Position numbers and translations under genes: made by a program. A stretch of 64,000 bases of DNA from Syngnathus acus (lineage: Eukaryota; Chordata; Actinopteri; Syngnathiformes; Syngnathidae). The notes below the pieces were generated by a model that saw nothing but the letters and a program-made list of their open reading frames with translations, did no database searches and had not been told where the DNA came from. This document shows, one piece after another, positions 1-19,075 of this stretch. Within the stretch, counting starts at the first letter, position 1, and every line of letters begins with the position of its first letter. The stretch spans positions 6,813,319 through 6,877,318 of the forward strand of contig NC_051087.1 in assembly GCF_901709675.1 (NCBI RefSeq), given 5' to 3'.

Positions 1-83
1 TGTGGCAATTGGCTGGAATAATAAATTACTTGGAAAAGCCCAGAAGAACGCGCACTGAGCTGCATGCAGTTTGCAGGGAATCT

Positions 84-104
84 CCCCCCCCCCCCCCTCC
101 CCCC
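84..104. repeat. poly-C tract
   Basis: Fourteen consecutive C, one T, then more C, in a doc2 intron. A simple low-complexity tract. Confidence 0.9.
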
Positions 105-185
105 ACCTTTGCATGAAAATGGTCAGTTGTCCGCCTGGGGAACACCACGAATTGCAAGATAGTGACATATGAAGCTGAGATCCTA

Positions 186-4891
<4,706 letters not shown>

Positions 4892-6312
4892 TCATAGGAA
4901 CTGACTTTGTAGGACAGCACCCGTTGCATTTGAATTCACATCACATCTTCCACACTGACAACGGGGAGAAAAAGAGAGAAATATGTTTCACTTTTCATCT
5001 GTCCATGCGAATCCGAGCTCTCAAATGCCAAAATAGAACTTGCCAAGTTGCCACAACGTTTGCCACTTCATAAAGTGTGACTCACACTTTATGTCGGTGC
5101 ACCGAGTCTGTGCTTTGGATGAATATTCCAATGTAACACTGTAAAGTCTGAACATGTGATGTCACATCACCCCCCGAGATTTTTCTCCCCTGCACTCCTG
5201 CGCCTCTCCCCAGCAATATTTACATAATACCGCTCAGAGTCTAACTGAGTCATTAACATGATTTACCTCTAAATGAAGCATAATAACTGAGAACAAACTC
5301 CATTTACTATCAGGTCATCATTTTCCTAGTTCCCTCTGAGCAATTTGAGCATCTTTTTCCTTCATGCTTTCATCCCTTTACTAAACATTTTGAGATTACT
5401 GTTTCGGTTCTGCTCCTACTTAAGTGATGAACTCCGACGTGTAAACACGACATGGGTGGTTAATACTCCCATGATGATGATACAAACCGTTTGCCGATTG
5501 TGAAAAGTTTTATTCCATTTAATATCTTTTTTGTAACATGAAATCACTGATATGGCAAGTATGCACGTTTCTGGTCATGAGCACAGTACCTGATTCAACA
5601 GGGTAATGAGTCAATAAAAGCAAATGAGGGTCACAGTCCTGATAATGATCGAAAAGTGATCTATGAGTCTCAATGAATAGGTCAATAGATAATGAGACAT
5701 TTCCTGGCATTCTTTCAAGGAGGTGTGCCTGTAGCCGGCACAGCCACATTCTGACTCTTTAAAGTCTCGGATGGGCCCTCACAATGACCATGAAGCCAAA
5801 GTCAAACATGTTACTTTTATTTTGAAAGTTATGCTTTTATTCTAGGTACACCTGAGGACGCTAGCCAAGTGGAGAATAAAAGCTGTCATTTGTGTCTGCA
5901 GTATTACCAGTTTAGCAATGTTTTCAATATATTGAGCAACTTTTCTTACCCCTCTATCAACAATAAAAGCTAATATTAGCAATGATTTTATTTTACACAG
6001 ATGGAAAGGGACCAAGAAAATTTGACCTGATAATACTGTCCACAAATCAATGGTTTCATAGTACTGTCTGTATTGAGTGTATAGAAAGTCATCACTGTAT
6101 CATTATACTTCACTGTCAATAAAATTATACTTCATGTTTATCTGGATATTTGGGAGTCCTGATTAGAGTCTTGACCATGAAATTCACGTTATAATTTTCA
6201 AAGTGTAAAGATAGAATTTTAATGACCACCGATAATTTTGTCCTAAATGTGTATTTCATACTTTTAACGACAGACAATATCAAAAGTAGAAATTCATTGA
6301 GCCAAGCAAGCA

Positions 6313-7540
6313 CGGCTCCAGGATTTTTTCTTTCCTGGGGCTAAAGGACGGTTTGAATGATTTATAGGGGGGGGTTGAGAAAATAATATATAAATATATT
6401 CTAGAATATCAAATGAATTCTGGAGTGGCTAAACTGGGGATTTTGACTGGGCTATAGCATCCTTCTGGAATCAATACAATATTTTTTCTAAATTTTCTTA
6501 AAGCGTAGACATTCCAGTTTCTCATGTGGCCGCTTTGCAAAATGAATTGCCCTCCACTGTTTCACAGAGTTCTGCTATCTCTGTAAGCAGCTCATGATCT
6601 CTTCACTATGCAGGGATGTAAAAAGACCGAGTAACTTTCCTGAATGACATCTGCTATGTGGAAGAAGAGGTTTCTATATTAATCATCCCAAAATGCCCAA
6701 AGTGGAAGCCATATTTTTTTAAATCAGCACACTTTCCTGCATCTATAAATTGCATGCCTCTGTCATTTACCAATTTTGCATACTTGTCAAGCTTTACAAG
6801 ATTAAATTTCTGTCCTAAATAGAGCAACAACTCACTGCGTGCACTTGAATGGATGGAGGATGGTAATAAATTGAATCTAGTGTAGAATTTATCATCAGTG
6901 CTAAAAAAACCATTTCATAAATTCATCAACACTGAAAGAGACACTATTTTTTGCCCATGTTGAGATCTCAAGTATTGTGTTTAGCTTAGCCCGTAAATTG
7001 TCACCGAGGCTCCAATATTCAGAAATCTCTGTGACAGTCCATAGGCCAGAAAAATAACGCAACACATCCCAGTGGGTACAATTATTCCGTTTTGTTCGAC
7101 GTTTATGAAAACCATTGACTGATTTCACTTGCAAATGATTTGCAGCAATAATATTCATCAACCAACTTTGTCGAATGAGTCAGTTTGGCTTTCTGTATTG
7201 CTTGCCTTAGTCTTTAAAATGGAAGGAATTTTTCTCCGACTCATTAAAATTGTGCTTCCATCCTCTCTCTAAGCCATCTTTTTTTAAGAGGAAAATTTGG
7301 TGGGGGTGATGCTTAAGGTTCACTTGGTTAAAATTTGGTTCACTGACACAATTGCCCCTCTTTTTGGCTCAAAATCAAAACAATACATTTCACCCATGCG
7401 TGACCAATGTTCAAATTCATCAAATTCAAAGGACTGTTTTTCCCCAGTGTGGGCAAACAATCACTGTTGTTAATCCAAACATTTTCAACGGATTGTTGCA
7501 AAGCCTCTTTGTCATAGCGCTCCACAAAAGCCACAACTTA
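6313..7540 (-). mobile_element. Degenerate DNA-transposon-like relic
   Basis: Two frames, 6901-7161 and 7340-7534 on the minus strand, read like unbiased protein, unlike the low-complexity frames around them. A further degraded minus-strand stretch below 6901 includes SELLLYLGQKFNLVKL. The right end in gene sense (6313-6460) closely resembles 31190-31345, a second copy of the same family. I do not recognise the protein with certainty; a hAT/ZMYM-type transposon remnant is the best guess. Confidence 0.35.
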
Positions 7541-8105
7541 GTTGTAAAGTGGCATTTTAAACAGCAGACTACCCAAACTAATTCAAACACACATGGAAGT
7601 CACCAAATTGAAATCCCACAATTTTAAATCCTCCAGCAATATGAAGAGCCCATGATCCAATATCATTACCCCAGTGATTTCATCTTGCGTTTATGTAACG
7701 GCAGCCCCACATCACTGCTTGCAATGACATCAATAAGCACTTGGAAGCTTGGTGTGCCCACAAACTCATCCGCTCGGAGCATCAGACATACGCAGAGGCA
7801 CATGCACGGACACAGACAGCCACCAAATACATACCCAGGGCAGTCTTCATCTATGCCAGCACTCCATCTTAATTGCTCTCACGTCTGCCTCTCTCTCACA
7901 CACACTAAGGAGCATGAAGACCAGCTTTGAGTCAATATAGCCCCCTCTCTCACTGGCTCTCCGTACATGGCTTACTCTCCTCTTCTGCTCCGTCCCTCCC
8001 TCTCCTCTATTCCTTGTTTGTGACGTATCCACTTAAAATCCTCATCAGTCGAATGCAGACTGTGCATGTCATACATTGGACACTCACTTTCGCAGCGCAG
8101 CAGGT

Positions 8106-8181
8106 GAGAGAGGGAGAGAAAGGGAGAGAGGGAGAGAAAGAGAGAGAAAGGGGGAGAGAGACAGAGGGGGGGGGGGGGGGG
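8106..8181 (+). repeat. Polypurine (GA)n tract ending in G16
   Basis: About 75 bases of almost pure purine (GAGAGGGA-type units), with a single C at 8162, ending in sixteen G at 8166-8181. Homopurine mirror-like tracts of this type can form triplex or G-quadruplex DNA. The minus-strand frames over it encode only Pro/Leu/Ser low-complexity peptide. Confidence 0.9.
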
Positions 8182-8634
8182 CGTGGTGACAAATAGACCA
8201 ACAACCAAAGGTATGGATTGTGCGCGCACGGTGGTAATAAAAATACAGACGAATATATTGATTGTGGATGGACAGGTCCACAACACACATAAAGGCAAAG
8301 GATGAAATGAGAATTCACTCGCTGAAGGAACGGAAATTAAATTCAACGCGTTGACTGACTTGAACACAATAAATCGTGTGTGCGTGCGCGTGTGTAGCAG
8401 TAAGCGTCAGCCTTGGTAATAAAGTGAACCAAACCCAACCATGCACTATACAGACAGGGCAGGATGAAACGCGGTGAAATTAAGGTTTAAGAGAGAGATG
8501 CCGAGACTTTTTAAAAACATGGGATTTTAGATTGATTGTTGGAGATTTTTTCAAAGCACATAACGCCCATAACACTGAGGCTGATGCAGAGCATCTGTCC
8601 TTTTCCATGTCTCCTTTTGGTTGGCTGTGTAGAC

Positions 8635-9032
8635 CAGGGGCGTAGCCAGAATTTTTTTTTTTTAGTGAGTGCGTGTCGCAAGTGTTCGTATGCGTCATTT
8701 TTTTTTTTTTTTTTTTTTAAATCATACCATCAACAGTCATGGTTTCATGGAATAAAATCCACACATATTTAGAACAATGCCCACCATACTCACAATCTAG
8801 CAGGAACAAGTGCAAGAAAAATGTTTTGCTGAGCTTACTTTACTAGATAATGTCATGTTCTTTGCCATTACTTTGCTTTATTCCACTGTCTCATAATCCT
8901 CTTCTATTTCATGCACCAATTGGGTAGCTAACAGCCAATCACTGCAATTAAAGTTCCCCAAGGTGTTGGGTTGACAAGGGGGGTAGCCAGAGAATGACAA
9001 TGGCCAGCACCAACTACGTAGCTCCGCCCCTG
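8635..9032. mobile_element. hAT-like nonautonomous element
   Basis: The left end CAGGGGCGTAGCC is matched by an inverted right end (GCTCCGCCCCTG), 398 bp apart. The eight bases on each side, GTGTAGAC and GTGCTCAC, agree at 5 of 8 and could be a decayed target-site duplication. There is no coding capacity, and a T-run lies at 8698-8718. Confidence 0.55.
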
Positions 9033-11622
9033 GTGCTCACCAAAATCAGACCAAAGAGTACCCAGTTTTCCACAAATATCACAGTTGGGACTGTTTTGAT
9101 TTACCCGACCCAATTAACGCCTTCCAGAACAGACAATTTTCATACAGCCCAGTTCTGAATCTCACTTATTGTGCAAATGTTGTGACCATTGGAGTAAGTG
9201 AATTCTTCATTTTTACTCGGAAAGAATGAAGAAGCATTTCTCACATTGACCTTGCAGGACTTCTATGATTTCCCACTTTGGAAAGAATGTATAGATAACA
9301 CAATCCTCTCAGGGTTTTTACCCTCTGCTGCCGAGCTAAAAATGAAAAGGTGAGCACTTCCTGAGCTCACTGCACTGGCAAAATGCTCTCAAGTGACCTG
9401 CTGACCAGTGAAAACTCTTTTCTTTACATTGGGGGAAATTCAGTTTTTCATCATGCTGCAAAAAGCATATGCAATTTCCTGAACGACCGATGTTCTTAAT
9501 AAATTTAGAAGGGAAATCCAAACATTTAATTAGATTCAGACGTTTTCTAACCAGTTCCCCTGTTTGTGCATACTACTGCAGTTATGCACACAAAATGTCT
9601 TCATCCCTAATTATTTTGGCATTAAGGAAAAGTAAAGCAATTCTTGATAGAGTTGTAATGATTCCAAGATTTATCATTTACACCTCCGCCCAATTTGATT
9701 ATATGGAATGAGTTTAAAAAGAAAATGTCAACAGGATTATGCAAAAACAAAAAAAAACCTCTTTCCTTATTCTGATTCTTGTTTAAATTTAATATACATA
9801 TGACTTAATCCTACAGGTTTCCTTTCATTTCTGTTGAGAACACCTTACTCAGACATAAAACTACTTTGTGATGACAGTATTTTTAATAATTATGTGTTTG
9901 GGATGGAACACCAGACAAGTCGATTGACGTGGACCTGTCTGGATCAGTGTGGTCAGACCCGCCTGGAGGAAGAAATCAATCAATCACACCCACATAATAA
10001 AGGCTGAACAATCACCCTGAGCTATGTTGACCCCGTCTGCAAATTTTCCACAGTGACATTATCTTTAAGATGATCCGGTAATTAAATCAGAAGCGTTTGA
10101 CGACGAACTGTAGGGTCATTCAGTGTGACTGTATAAAAATGATATAGTGAGTCTACTCTATTAAGAAATAACAGTAAAACCGCCTTGATGATAGTGAAAC
10201 TGAAAACATGACCAAACTGAGAATGGTTTGCAAAATTAAAGCTCTCACACATCTCACGAGTATAATAATATATTATGATAATAGCGTAAACATCCGGATT
10301 CCGGAATGAAATAGAGGGAAAGCGAGGATACAATCAATTTGTGGAGAAGCATTCATAGCATCCCTCTGCATGGCAAGATAAACTCCTCCCATTACCAAGG
10401 CACAATGCAGCGAAGGTTTTTCCATTAAGACTCCGACCGCAGCCTCCCCAGCCTCTTTGCAAGCCATTAACTCAGAGATTAAGTAACCCCCCGTTTGCAG
10501 ACTGCCTCACTTATGCAACTGGAAGTTTTAGCATTTGGGTTTGCACTGGTTGGGAATTTGCATACATTTTGTGATAAAGATCGAAATCCTGCTTATTTAC
10601 TCATGCTGGAAACACATTCCTCTGCAGCTTTTACAAAATGAAAGTATCTTCTGGAAGAGTGGCTCCAATTTTCTGTGGTACATGTACTTATTAGATTACA
10701 ACTGTGAAGATCTTATATCTTATCCGCTCTTCAGTGAGTGTCATTCGTGCTCCCGACCGAGGCCAGTAATGTAATTGGCGTTTCTGTTTAATGGCATGCT
10801 GGGCCGTAAAATTGTCTGTAAACAACGTCATGTTTTTTTGTCAGAGGTAAATAAATTGGATTGCCTTGGAAATGAGTGCAAATTTTTATACACACTCCAA
10901 GTTGTATTCACCAGGTTATTTTCTAGCGGCCTCTAGCAAATACAGTATTAAAGGTTCAAAGTCACAGAAACAGCACAAGAGGTGAATTAACTTGTGAGTA
11001 GAGTGAGAGATGAACAGCCAGAAGCTATATTAGAATTGGATATTATGAGTATGAAAAAAGCTCTTCTGACTTTGGGTCTATATTACTAAATAAGTCATTT
11101 TTGTACAGCTGAAAAAATGCTCACTTTATTTTGTTTATTTTTAAGGGTTTTTAGCTCCAGTCGAGTAGGGTAATTTCTTTATGACATTGAGAGAAGAGGA
11201 AATAACAAGGTGAATGATGTTTTTTCGTTACTCATGATTTGTCCGGATTCAATCTTCACGATGATTATGCACAATCTACACGGTCAACAATGTAGGTCGT
11301 TGCCGTTATTTATAACAGTGGGGAAACTGATGTCGTATAGAGTGTAAAGGATTTCCCCAGCGACATTCAAGGAAGGAGCCAGACCAATTCTTTAACAGAT
11401 GAATCTGTAACACTGTGATGCGTGACACATATTTTGCTCCCCCCCCTCTAGACAAAGTGTCGACTTTGCATCAGCCAGACCGGGAAAGAAATTTTGCAGG
11501 AGGAAGAACATGGCTTGAAAATAGATTGTTTAATGATTATATTTGTAGCACAAATAGACCCTAGGATTGTCATTGTCAGTTTCATATTTTACAATGGCAA
11601 TTTGGTCATGTATGGTCAAGGT

Positions 11623-11902
11623 CACTGGTGTAGCTAGAAGGGGGGGGACCGCAGGGGCACTAATCCACATGCCCCCTGAAATAGGTTTGGACTCCCAGGT
11701 CCCAGGCCAGATAATTGCCGAAGTCGTATTTTACAATCAATTTTTTTCTACATGATACGTTTATCAGTGTTTCATTAAGATTTTTAGGGGTTTGGGTATT
11801 TTATTTTTGTTTTATTTTGTGAACAACCCTGAGATATCCTTGGCCACCTCATGCTCTCAACCGCTACCCCCCCCAAAGAGAAAAATTCTAGATGTGCCAG
11901 TG
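11623..11902. mobile_element. hAT-like MITE with 8-bp target-site duplication
   Basis: The terminal inverted repeats are CACTGGTGTAGCTAGAA on the left and, read inverted, CACTGGCACATCTAGAA on the right. They are flanked by GTCAAGGT (11615-11622) and GTCAAGTT (11903-11910), a 7-of-8 match. A 280-bp element without a transposase and with an 8-bp duplication fits the hAT superfamily. Confidence 0.7.
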
Positions 11903-11928
11903 GTCAAGTTATGGTAAAGGCCTTATAG

Positions 11929-12015
11929 CAGGGGTGTCAAATTCGATTTCTCAAATCAGGCCACATCATACTTATGGTTTCCCTCTGAGGACTATGACCG
12001 TGAACCCACATGCAG
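11929..12015 (+). mobile_element. hAT-type element end (CAGGGGTGTCAAA)
   Basis: The sequence CAGGGGTGTCAAATTC, then CAGGCCACATCATAC and TTATGGTTTCCCTCTGAGG, is the widespread fish hAT/Charlie-like terminus. The far end is not evident, so the copy is probably truncated or decayed. Confidence 0.5.
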
Positions 12016-15000
12016 TACAATTGCCTCATACTATCACACATACACAACAAATGGATGTATAACTACAAAGTAGCTTTGAAGCTAGTAAATAAATGTTTGT
12101 CCAATTGTATTATTTTTCAATTAATTTTGAAAGTCGGTCTGGTAACAAAAAATGCTTGCAATAATGTGTTTCCGCTAAAAGGAGGAGGCAAGTTCTTATT
12201 TTATTCTAGCAATGGTGTCATCTTAAAAAAACCTTTAAATTAACCTCATCCATATCAATGACAGTGGATGAACTGAATTTTATGAATGAATGGATAAAAC
12301 AGCAGTGGGACGCGAGCAAGTGCATTTTTAACAGGTGGTGAGTTGTTGAGGCTTCTGCAGGGTGGCAGTTGGTGTCACAGGTGCTGCTTGCGCTACACAT
12401 CACTCAGCTTTAGAGAGCATCATTGGCCAAGCTGGCGGTGGAGTGCCAGTCTGTCAAGGTGCATTACTCTTTTCACCATGTGTCACATCCCCCAAATTTA
12501 GCCCAGCATGCCCCCTGGACTTGCATGCAAAAAAAAAAGGAAACAACTCCGCTCTCACACTGCCTCAACTCGTGCATCCTTCCGTCATTGCTCTCCTCTA
12601 CTAGCAAGCACCTCACCTTCCACTCTCCCTTTTCCCACATTTTATCAGTCTTTCGTCGTCTCTTATTCTCACGCTCTAATGCTGCCCTGACACAGACAGA
12701 TCCCATTAACCCTACCTGTGATTTGTCCTTAACTCTGACAAGCAGGGGCAATGTGCAAAATGTTTTTTTTTTTTTTTTTTTGGGCCTAATCCAAATTCAA
12801 ATTCAATGTCACCGAACAATTTTTCCCATTTTCTCCTGCTTTGTGACAGGCCCCGGTAACAATTCACGAATGAAGTAAATTACCCTTGTCAAATAAAATG
12901 ACTGACTGACAGTGATATTCTCCAAGGGCACATAGCGGATATATTTTTATTTTTCTCGCTCTTGTTCTTTTTGGGCATTTTCTTGAAACCAGACGCTCTT
13001 GTTGCAATTCAGTGTTGCGATTAAAGAACCATGTCATAGATTTTGGAAAAGAAAGTGAAGTGTTAGTAGGCTTAATGGATTGGGGAAGGCTTTGCGTGCA
13101 AGCTAGCAGGCAAACATCATCTGCTCTGTCTACTTTCAAATGTGACACGTGTTTTTAATCATTTGGAAAAGTGAGTATGTTTTAAATGTAAAGCAGCTTA
13201 TAAATAACAATATTCAATATTTACCATTCATACACTACATAAATATTTTTTTATTTGATGCTCAGGCTGCAGGGTATCTGTTAGAGTTTCAAATCCAATT
13301 TCAACAAAAGCCATAGTGCTGATGCATCGTAAAACATTTGAAAATAGGCAACTCTCTTAAGGGGTTGAAAATAACACCTACACATTGATTTGCTTTAGGC
13401 TGGCTATAATTAATTACACACACCTTTTTTTCCTACCTCTTTTTCCATTTCCCTTTTTGTTCCTCACCCTGCAATGATAAATAATCTATCTTTAACTCGG
13501 TTTGCCCCATCAGCATATTCCCAGTGTGGCCCAGAGGCAAGTCAGTGGAGAGGCCGGAAAGATGGAGCGAGAGAGAGGGAGAGAGCGAGAGAGAGAAGGG
13601 CAGAGATGAGCCGACCATTGCAGATCAGGAGAGTAAAGGTGACTTGCAAGGGGGAAAACCGAGATCAAACAGAGAAGCATATGCGCAAAAAATGAAATGC
13701 TTGAGAACGAGATGGAGAGATATGTGTGAAAGCGAGATAAAGAGGTACAGAGATAAATTAACAATGCCTGAGAAATCGACAGGAGTGAGAATAGACTTGA
13801 ATGTCAGAACTATCAGAATAGCAAAAAATCAAATCTTTGAACCGGTCGTTAAATGCCATCATCTTTTCATATTACCATCCCAGCAATCAAATAGCAACAA
13901 AAGCGTCAAATGAGTTATGAGTGGAGGATGTAAGGAGGCATCGAGTCAGCAGTGATCGCAGGGAAGTGTGCAGTCAGCGCCCCGTGGCACCATGTCATGC
14001 TGTGCTTAATGAGGTAACAGGCCAGGCAATTAGTTCCTGATATGACATTATCACTCACCAATAAGTGAACACATCATTAACTACAAAATCCTTCCAAAAG
14101 CCTTTTTTTTTTAATTTATCTTGCCTCATCTTCCATGTAAACAACATACAATGGGCCAGACACCCTAAAGGTTATGCTGTATAAATTAAGTGTGATGCCT
14201 CATGCTCGGAGTGTGTCTGTCAAACACGTTTAATTGTTGCGCAGTTTAGTTTTCCCGTGCCCGGAGGAATGAATACAATTTGGTGAATGTTTTCATAATC
14301 TGGCTAGAGAGTTTTACCTGTGTGCTCTTTGTGCTTTTCCATTCACCTCTGCACTCCTCCATGCTCAGCCACGCCCACTTCAGTATTTACACTGCTTACC
14401 TCGGCGCACAAGAGTTTCAAATCATCAATCAGCCGGTAATATTTAGGCTCCTCCTAATGACTCCCGCTTTATTCTTCTGCTCTTATGCAGGACTCTCCAG
14501 TATGCTTCTGTGGATAGATTTATAATTTCCAACTCTGTCTGCCAGTCGCTTTCCTGATAATCGCCTCAGCCTTCTTAACTTGAATATGAATTGGCCCATC
14601 TTGCTTTCTCTTTGCTGGTCTCTGTTTAAAAAAAAAAAAAAAAATACTATAAATGTTCATACTGTGCCACACTGCCTCCAGCCAATCCTTTCCAAATATC
14701 AAAGCTGATTTTCCCTCCAAGTCAATAATTTCAAAGTAGATACTCCAATGGGAGCTGACTGCTGCATGAAATGCGACACATTTGAGCTAGTTTGTATGGG
14801 GAAGATTGAACCATTTCCACTCTTGAAAAAAGTGCTAAATAAGAACTTGGTTTGTATGAACCCAGCAGATTTGGGCATGACTGCATTTTGATTGCACAGA
14901 GCAGTAGCTTGGAAAAGTCGCTTAACAGAAGGAGATTGTATAATGAGGGAAAAATAAAAAAAATCACAACAAATTCAATTGGTTAACTGTATTTACACTG

Positions 15001-18000
15001 CGCTCGCGTATACTTTTTTTTTTTTTTACCATTCCAACAAAGATTTGTGCTGCAGTGTCAAGTAGAGACATTGCCACACTGAGTGACAAAAGAACACTCA
15101 ACCATTTGGATCACTTTTGTTCGAGGTATCTACACATAATTACCCTTGCTTCTAAATTCGGCATTGATGAAGTACAGCCGATATTATTGAGTGAAGCCTA
15201 ACAATTTGGACCGTGTTCTAATAATGGACACTGTCTTCACAGTGACATCAGAGTGTTTGTTTGACAAGTTGGCATTCAATAAAGAGTGGAGAAATCAGTA
15301 GGTAATTGCCAATGGGGGGAAAAAAGCCCCTAAGCCCTTCTCTGGCCTTAGCTGGGCTTGGTATGTATCAACATCAAGCATTGTTACATGGACTTCAGGC
15401 TTTAATGGCATCTACGTTTTGAAGCTGTTAGTTCATTAACCTTCTGAACCTTGGAAATTTCTCCACACTGTTTTGCTGCAGTGGCTTAACTCACCCTTAT
15501 GGTCACCAATACATTACCTCAATCTGCTTGTTGACACCAAGTCAGTTACGATTACCATCTCATAGGGCCAAGATTTGGCGGCTGCAATAGCAAGCCCAGT
15601 GCCTGTTTCATGCACTGTTGTTCAAGTCCACCATGACCTTGCATTGCAAAGGCCAGAAAGATTGTTTTTTTAATGTCTACCTTTTCCACCCTGTTGATTC
15701 AAATAGCTCCGGCGGTAAATACAACTACTTGAGTTCTCGTACCAAGCACAGCACGAGGAAGTTAAATGCAAGAACATTGCATTTGGAAAGATGGTAGACA
15801 CGCTGCATTGACGTCAATGTTTGCAACTAAATGGCTGGACATCATTTCAAAGATGTTACAGGGTCACAAATAGGGACAGTCTGTTTCTACAAAGACTACA
15901 CAAATGTACCAATCGACTAAATCATTAGGACATTCAAACCAAATTGAAATAGAATATACTGTAAATACCTCTCAAGACACACTGCCCCCCCTGGGTCCAC
16001 TTAAATTATCACTGCCCTTTATGTAGAACAGGCCAGCAGCATCTCTAATCCAAGCATATTTATCAGGATAATCACCTTTAATATATAATCCACAGGTTAG
16101 CTAAGGCTTCGCATACACATCTTGTTTATCATCCCAGTCAAACAAGGAGGAAATAAATATATTCTCTTTGCTCCTGTTTAAGAAGGTAAGACTGCAAAGT
16201 TGCTGTATTCATGAATGATAGTTAAGTGTCATCTTGTTTTGCTTTGGGATGCTCAATAATTTAACGCAGCAGGAATTGGCTATGGTTCATTTGTGAGTGT
16301 GTTCCAGAGCATGGTTTTTTTCCCAACACACTAATGACATTGACAGATATCTCTCTGCTTAATTAAATGGTTTTTTTTCGTTCCTCAATTCAACATTGCC
16401 ACACCTCGAAAGGGTTTTGTTTTGGTCTGGTGTTTCTTCCCTGTTGCTCTCGACAACATCACTTAATTCAAATCCGACTCCACCTCTCCATTTTAAAACC
16501 GATCTGAGGAAAATGTTCTGCTTGGACTTTAAATTACAAAGTCAAGAATGGATGTGTGATGGTGAGGAAAAGGTCGAATTACCCCCAACCCCCTTATCAG
16601 TGTCAATGCTGATGAAGACAATCTCATTTTAGACCCTTGACACAAAATCAGTGGTGGTGAGTAAGCTGGGGTTGCTAAGAGGAAGCAGTAGAGAGATGTT
16701 CGAATCGGTGAAGGTAAAATAGAGTACCAGAACCAATTGCATTACTATCGGCTGCTTCTGTATTAGGCATTGGCTGGGTGCGTCCTTTGGGATAGATTGT
16801 TTCCAGACAGGAGGATAAAAAGAGATGTCAGGCCTTACCTCAACTGAACCCAATTTAGTCAATAAACATTCCCAATGAACTCGACTGATTTTGGGCTTTC
16901 TGCCTAGATAAGAAGGTGTTGTGATTATAGACAATTAGATTAATTAGGGGAAAATGAAACTATCCGAGGTTGAAGTTGTGTGTATGTATCTGTGCATTAT
17001 CGCCAAATGTCATAGAAATACAGTTAATTATGTTAGATCAACAATGAGATCATTCATTCTCTCCAGTGGCTCTTGTGAAATATATTTAGACCATCTCCAA
17101 TTAGATTCTAACCTCCAACACTCCACTCAGGCCCTTCAAGCAGCCTCTATTTTTTTTAATTCCCGAGGCCAATCCACGTGACTCCCGATTTCAATGTTTC
17201 AATTAGCGTGATTGGGATGTAAAATTGTGTGTGACCGCTCCATGATTGACAGCAGTTGACCACTTAGAGAAGAAAGTTGCAGGCACACAGTGTCACTCAA
17301 CGCTTTGTGTTGTGTTTGTTGAGTCGGAGTGTGTTTGTTTACCCTGATGGGATTTGCACTCAAGCGATGACAATGAGAGCAATTATTTGGAAAAACAACA
17401 AGAGATCACCACAACAAAAACTCCAAATATTGTTTTACCCATATGTGTTCAGAAAAATGCATGTAAAGTTTGGTTTAGTTTATTGCAAAGTTGCAACTGT
17501 AAGAAACATAAACCCTGGACAAAAAACTTATTCTAAGGATACTAAGCAGTGTATGATTTCTTTTTTACGTGTTCTTGATATTTCATATTCAACTCTAGCT
17601 TTAAATAAAAATCCATTTACATTGTTTCGGTGTACCGATTGTTGTCGCCAATGAATGTTGAAGGTCACAAGTAACATTACAAGAGAGGATCTCCCGACTT
17701 TAATCGCAAGGACAGGAACATCCCCCCCCCCTCCCCCTTTACAGTTTAACATGCTTGCAGCGTGTTGCATGCATGCTGATTGCATGGAAGCGTGACAGAC
17801 AGGCAATCACTACTCAGTCATGGCACGTTGTAACCCACTGGGAGTTGGCAATGCCGTTCGTTTGGCACATGAAGCGGTCGAGTGTAATTCAGAAGACTGG
17901 CTGATCTTCGTGTCTCTTCCTATTAGGGCTCCCGCGTAGGCAGCGGGCCGAGTGGTAGCCGCTGGAGCTGATCATGGCTATCTTGTCTTTGCGTCGGTTC

Positions 18001-19075
18001 TGTGGCACATGCGCTGGTGGATTGAAGCGTTTATGCAAATAGTGCATCTACATACGGTCCTTCATCATCAGGCCGTGGAATCACAGAGGTCCATGACACA
18101 ACATTAATCTGCCCCACTAACAGTCAAGCATGAGTGTCTACTCTACGCTTCTACAAGTCGGCCCACACTTTTTCAATCTTCATCCCTCTCTTGCTTCCCT
18201 GTTTTCCCAATTGCATTTTCCATCGCAACCCATCTGTAAGCCCCATCCCAGTTCTTGAATCATTCAACTTGCCCCTATTCTTTTTTTCATTGCTTATATG
18301 TGATTGTATTGCATTGCACAACATTTCATTATGTAGCCTGTTACCTCAAGGTGTTTGAATTTCATCTGTGTCTGGTTCTCTTGCTACTTTAGTGTGAAAT
18401 TTTAGTATTCTGTAACTCAAGTCTTGTACTCCACAGGAACAAAAACGAAAGGGGTCACTTTAAGGAGACAAGTAAAACTACTTCAAAGTTGTCAGTTCCA
18501 CTTAATTGTGAATATAATTTAAGCTTTGCTCAGTGGTTGCCTCAGAAAGTGCAATGCTTTCGCTCTGTAGGGGCTAAGCTATAGTACAATGCTTAAACTA
18601 AGGGAATAGTGTACAAAAATAGGGAAGTTAGAAATGGTTGGTGGGTAGATGCCGGTTTACCTTTGAGCACTACCAATGCACCCTTGAACACAACTTTGGA
18701 TGCCACACTGTTAGTGCTCGGCAGTGGCTGCCGCCAACATCAATCCCTCCCTTGATGGCTGCATTCATGCAGATCAAGCTTTGTGTTTATATGCATGAAA
18801 AAAATAATGAAATAGAATTTCCCCTTGTGAGACAATTATGGAACTTAGTGCTGAATATATGAGCTCTTGCATGATGTTACGCGTGATGACAATTCGAATT
18901 CTGGTTTTGTGTGACTTCCTAGGCATTATTTTCATTTCAAATATTGGTTGATTGATCATATGTGCAACATGATTAATTGGCAACCATTTCCCGTCTTTTC
19001 CTCAGTCAACCAACATCAGAGTAGAAGAAAAAGATGGATTTTTTCACTTTTTAAAATTGTTTTCATTCTAGCAGA

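Noticed and set aside
7972-8367. Minus-strand Pro/Leu/Ser-rich frames up to 131 codons
   Set aside because: They are produced by the (GA)n and G16 purine tract.
12423-12878. 151-codon plus-strand frame in the intergenic spacer
   Set aside because: It contains poly-Phe/Lys from T and A runs, has no domain, and its codon pattern is not coding-like.
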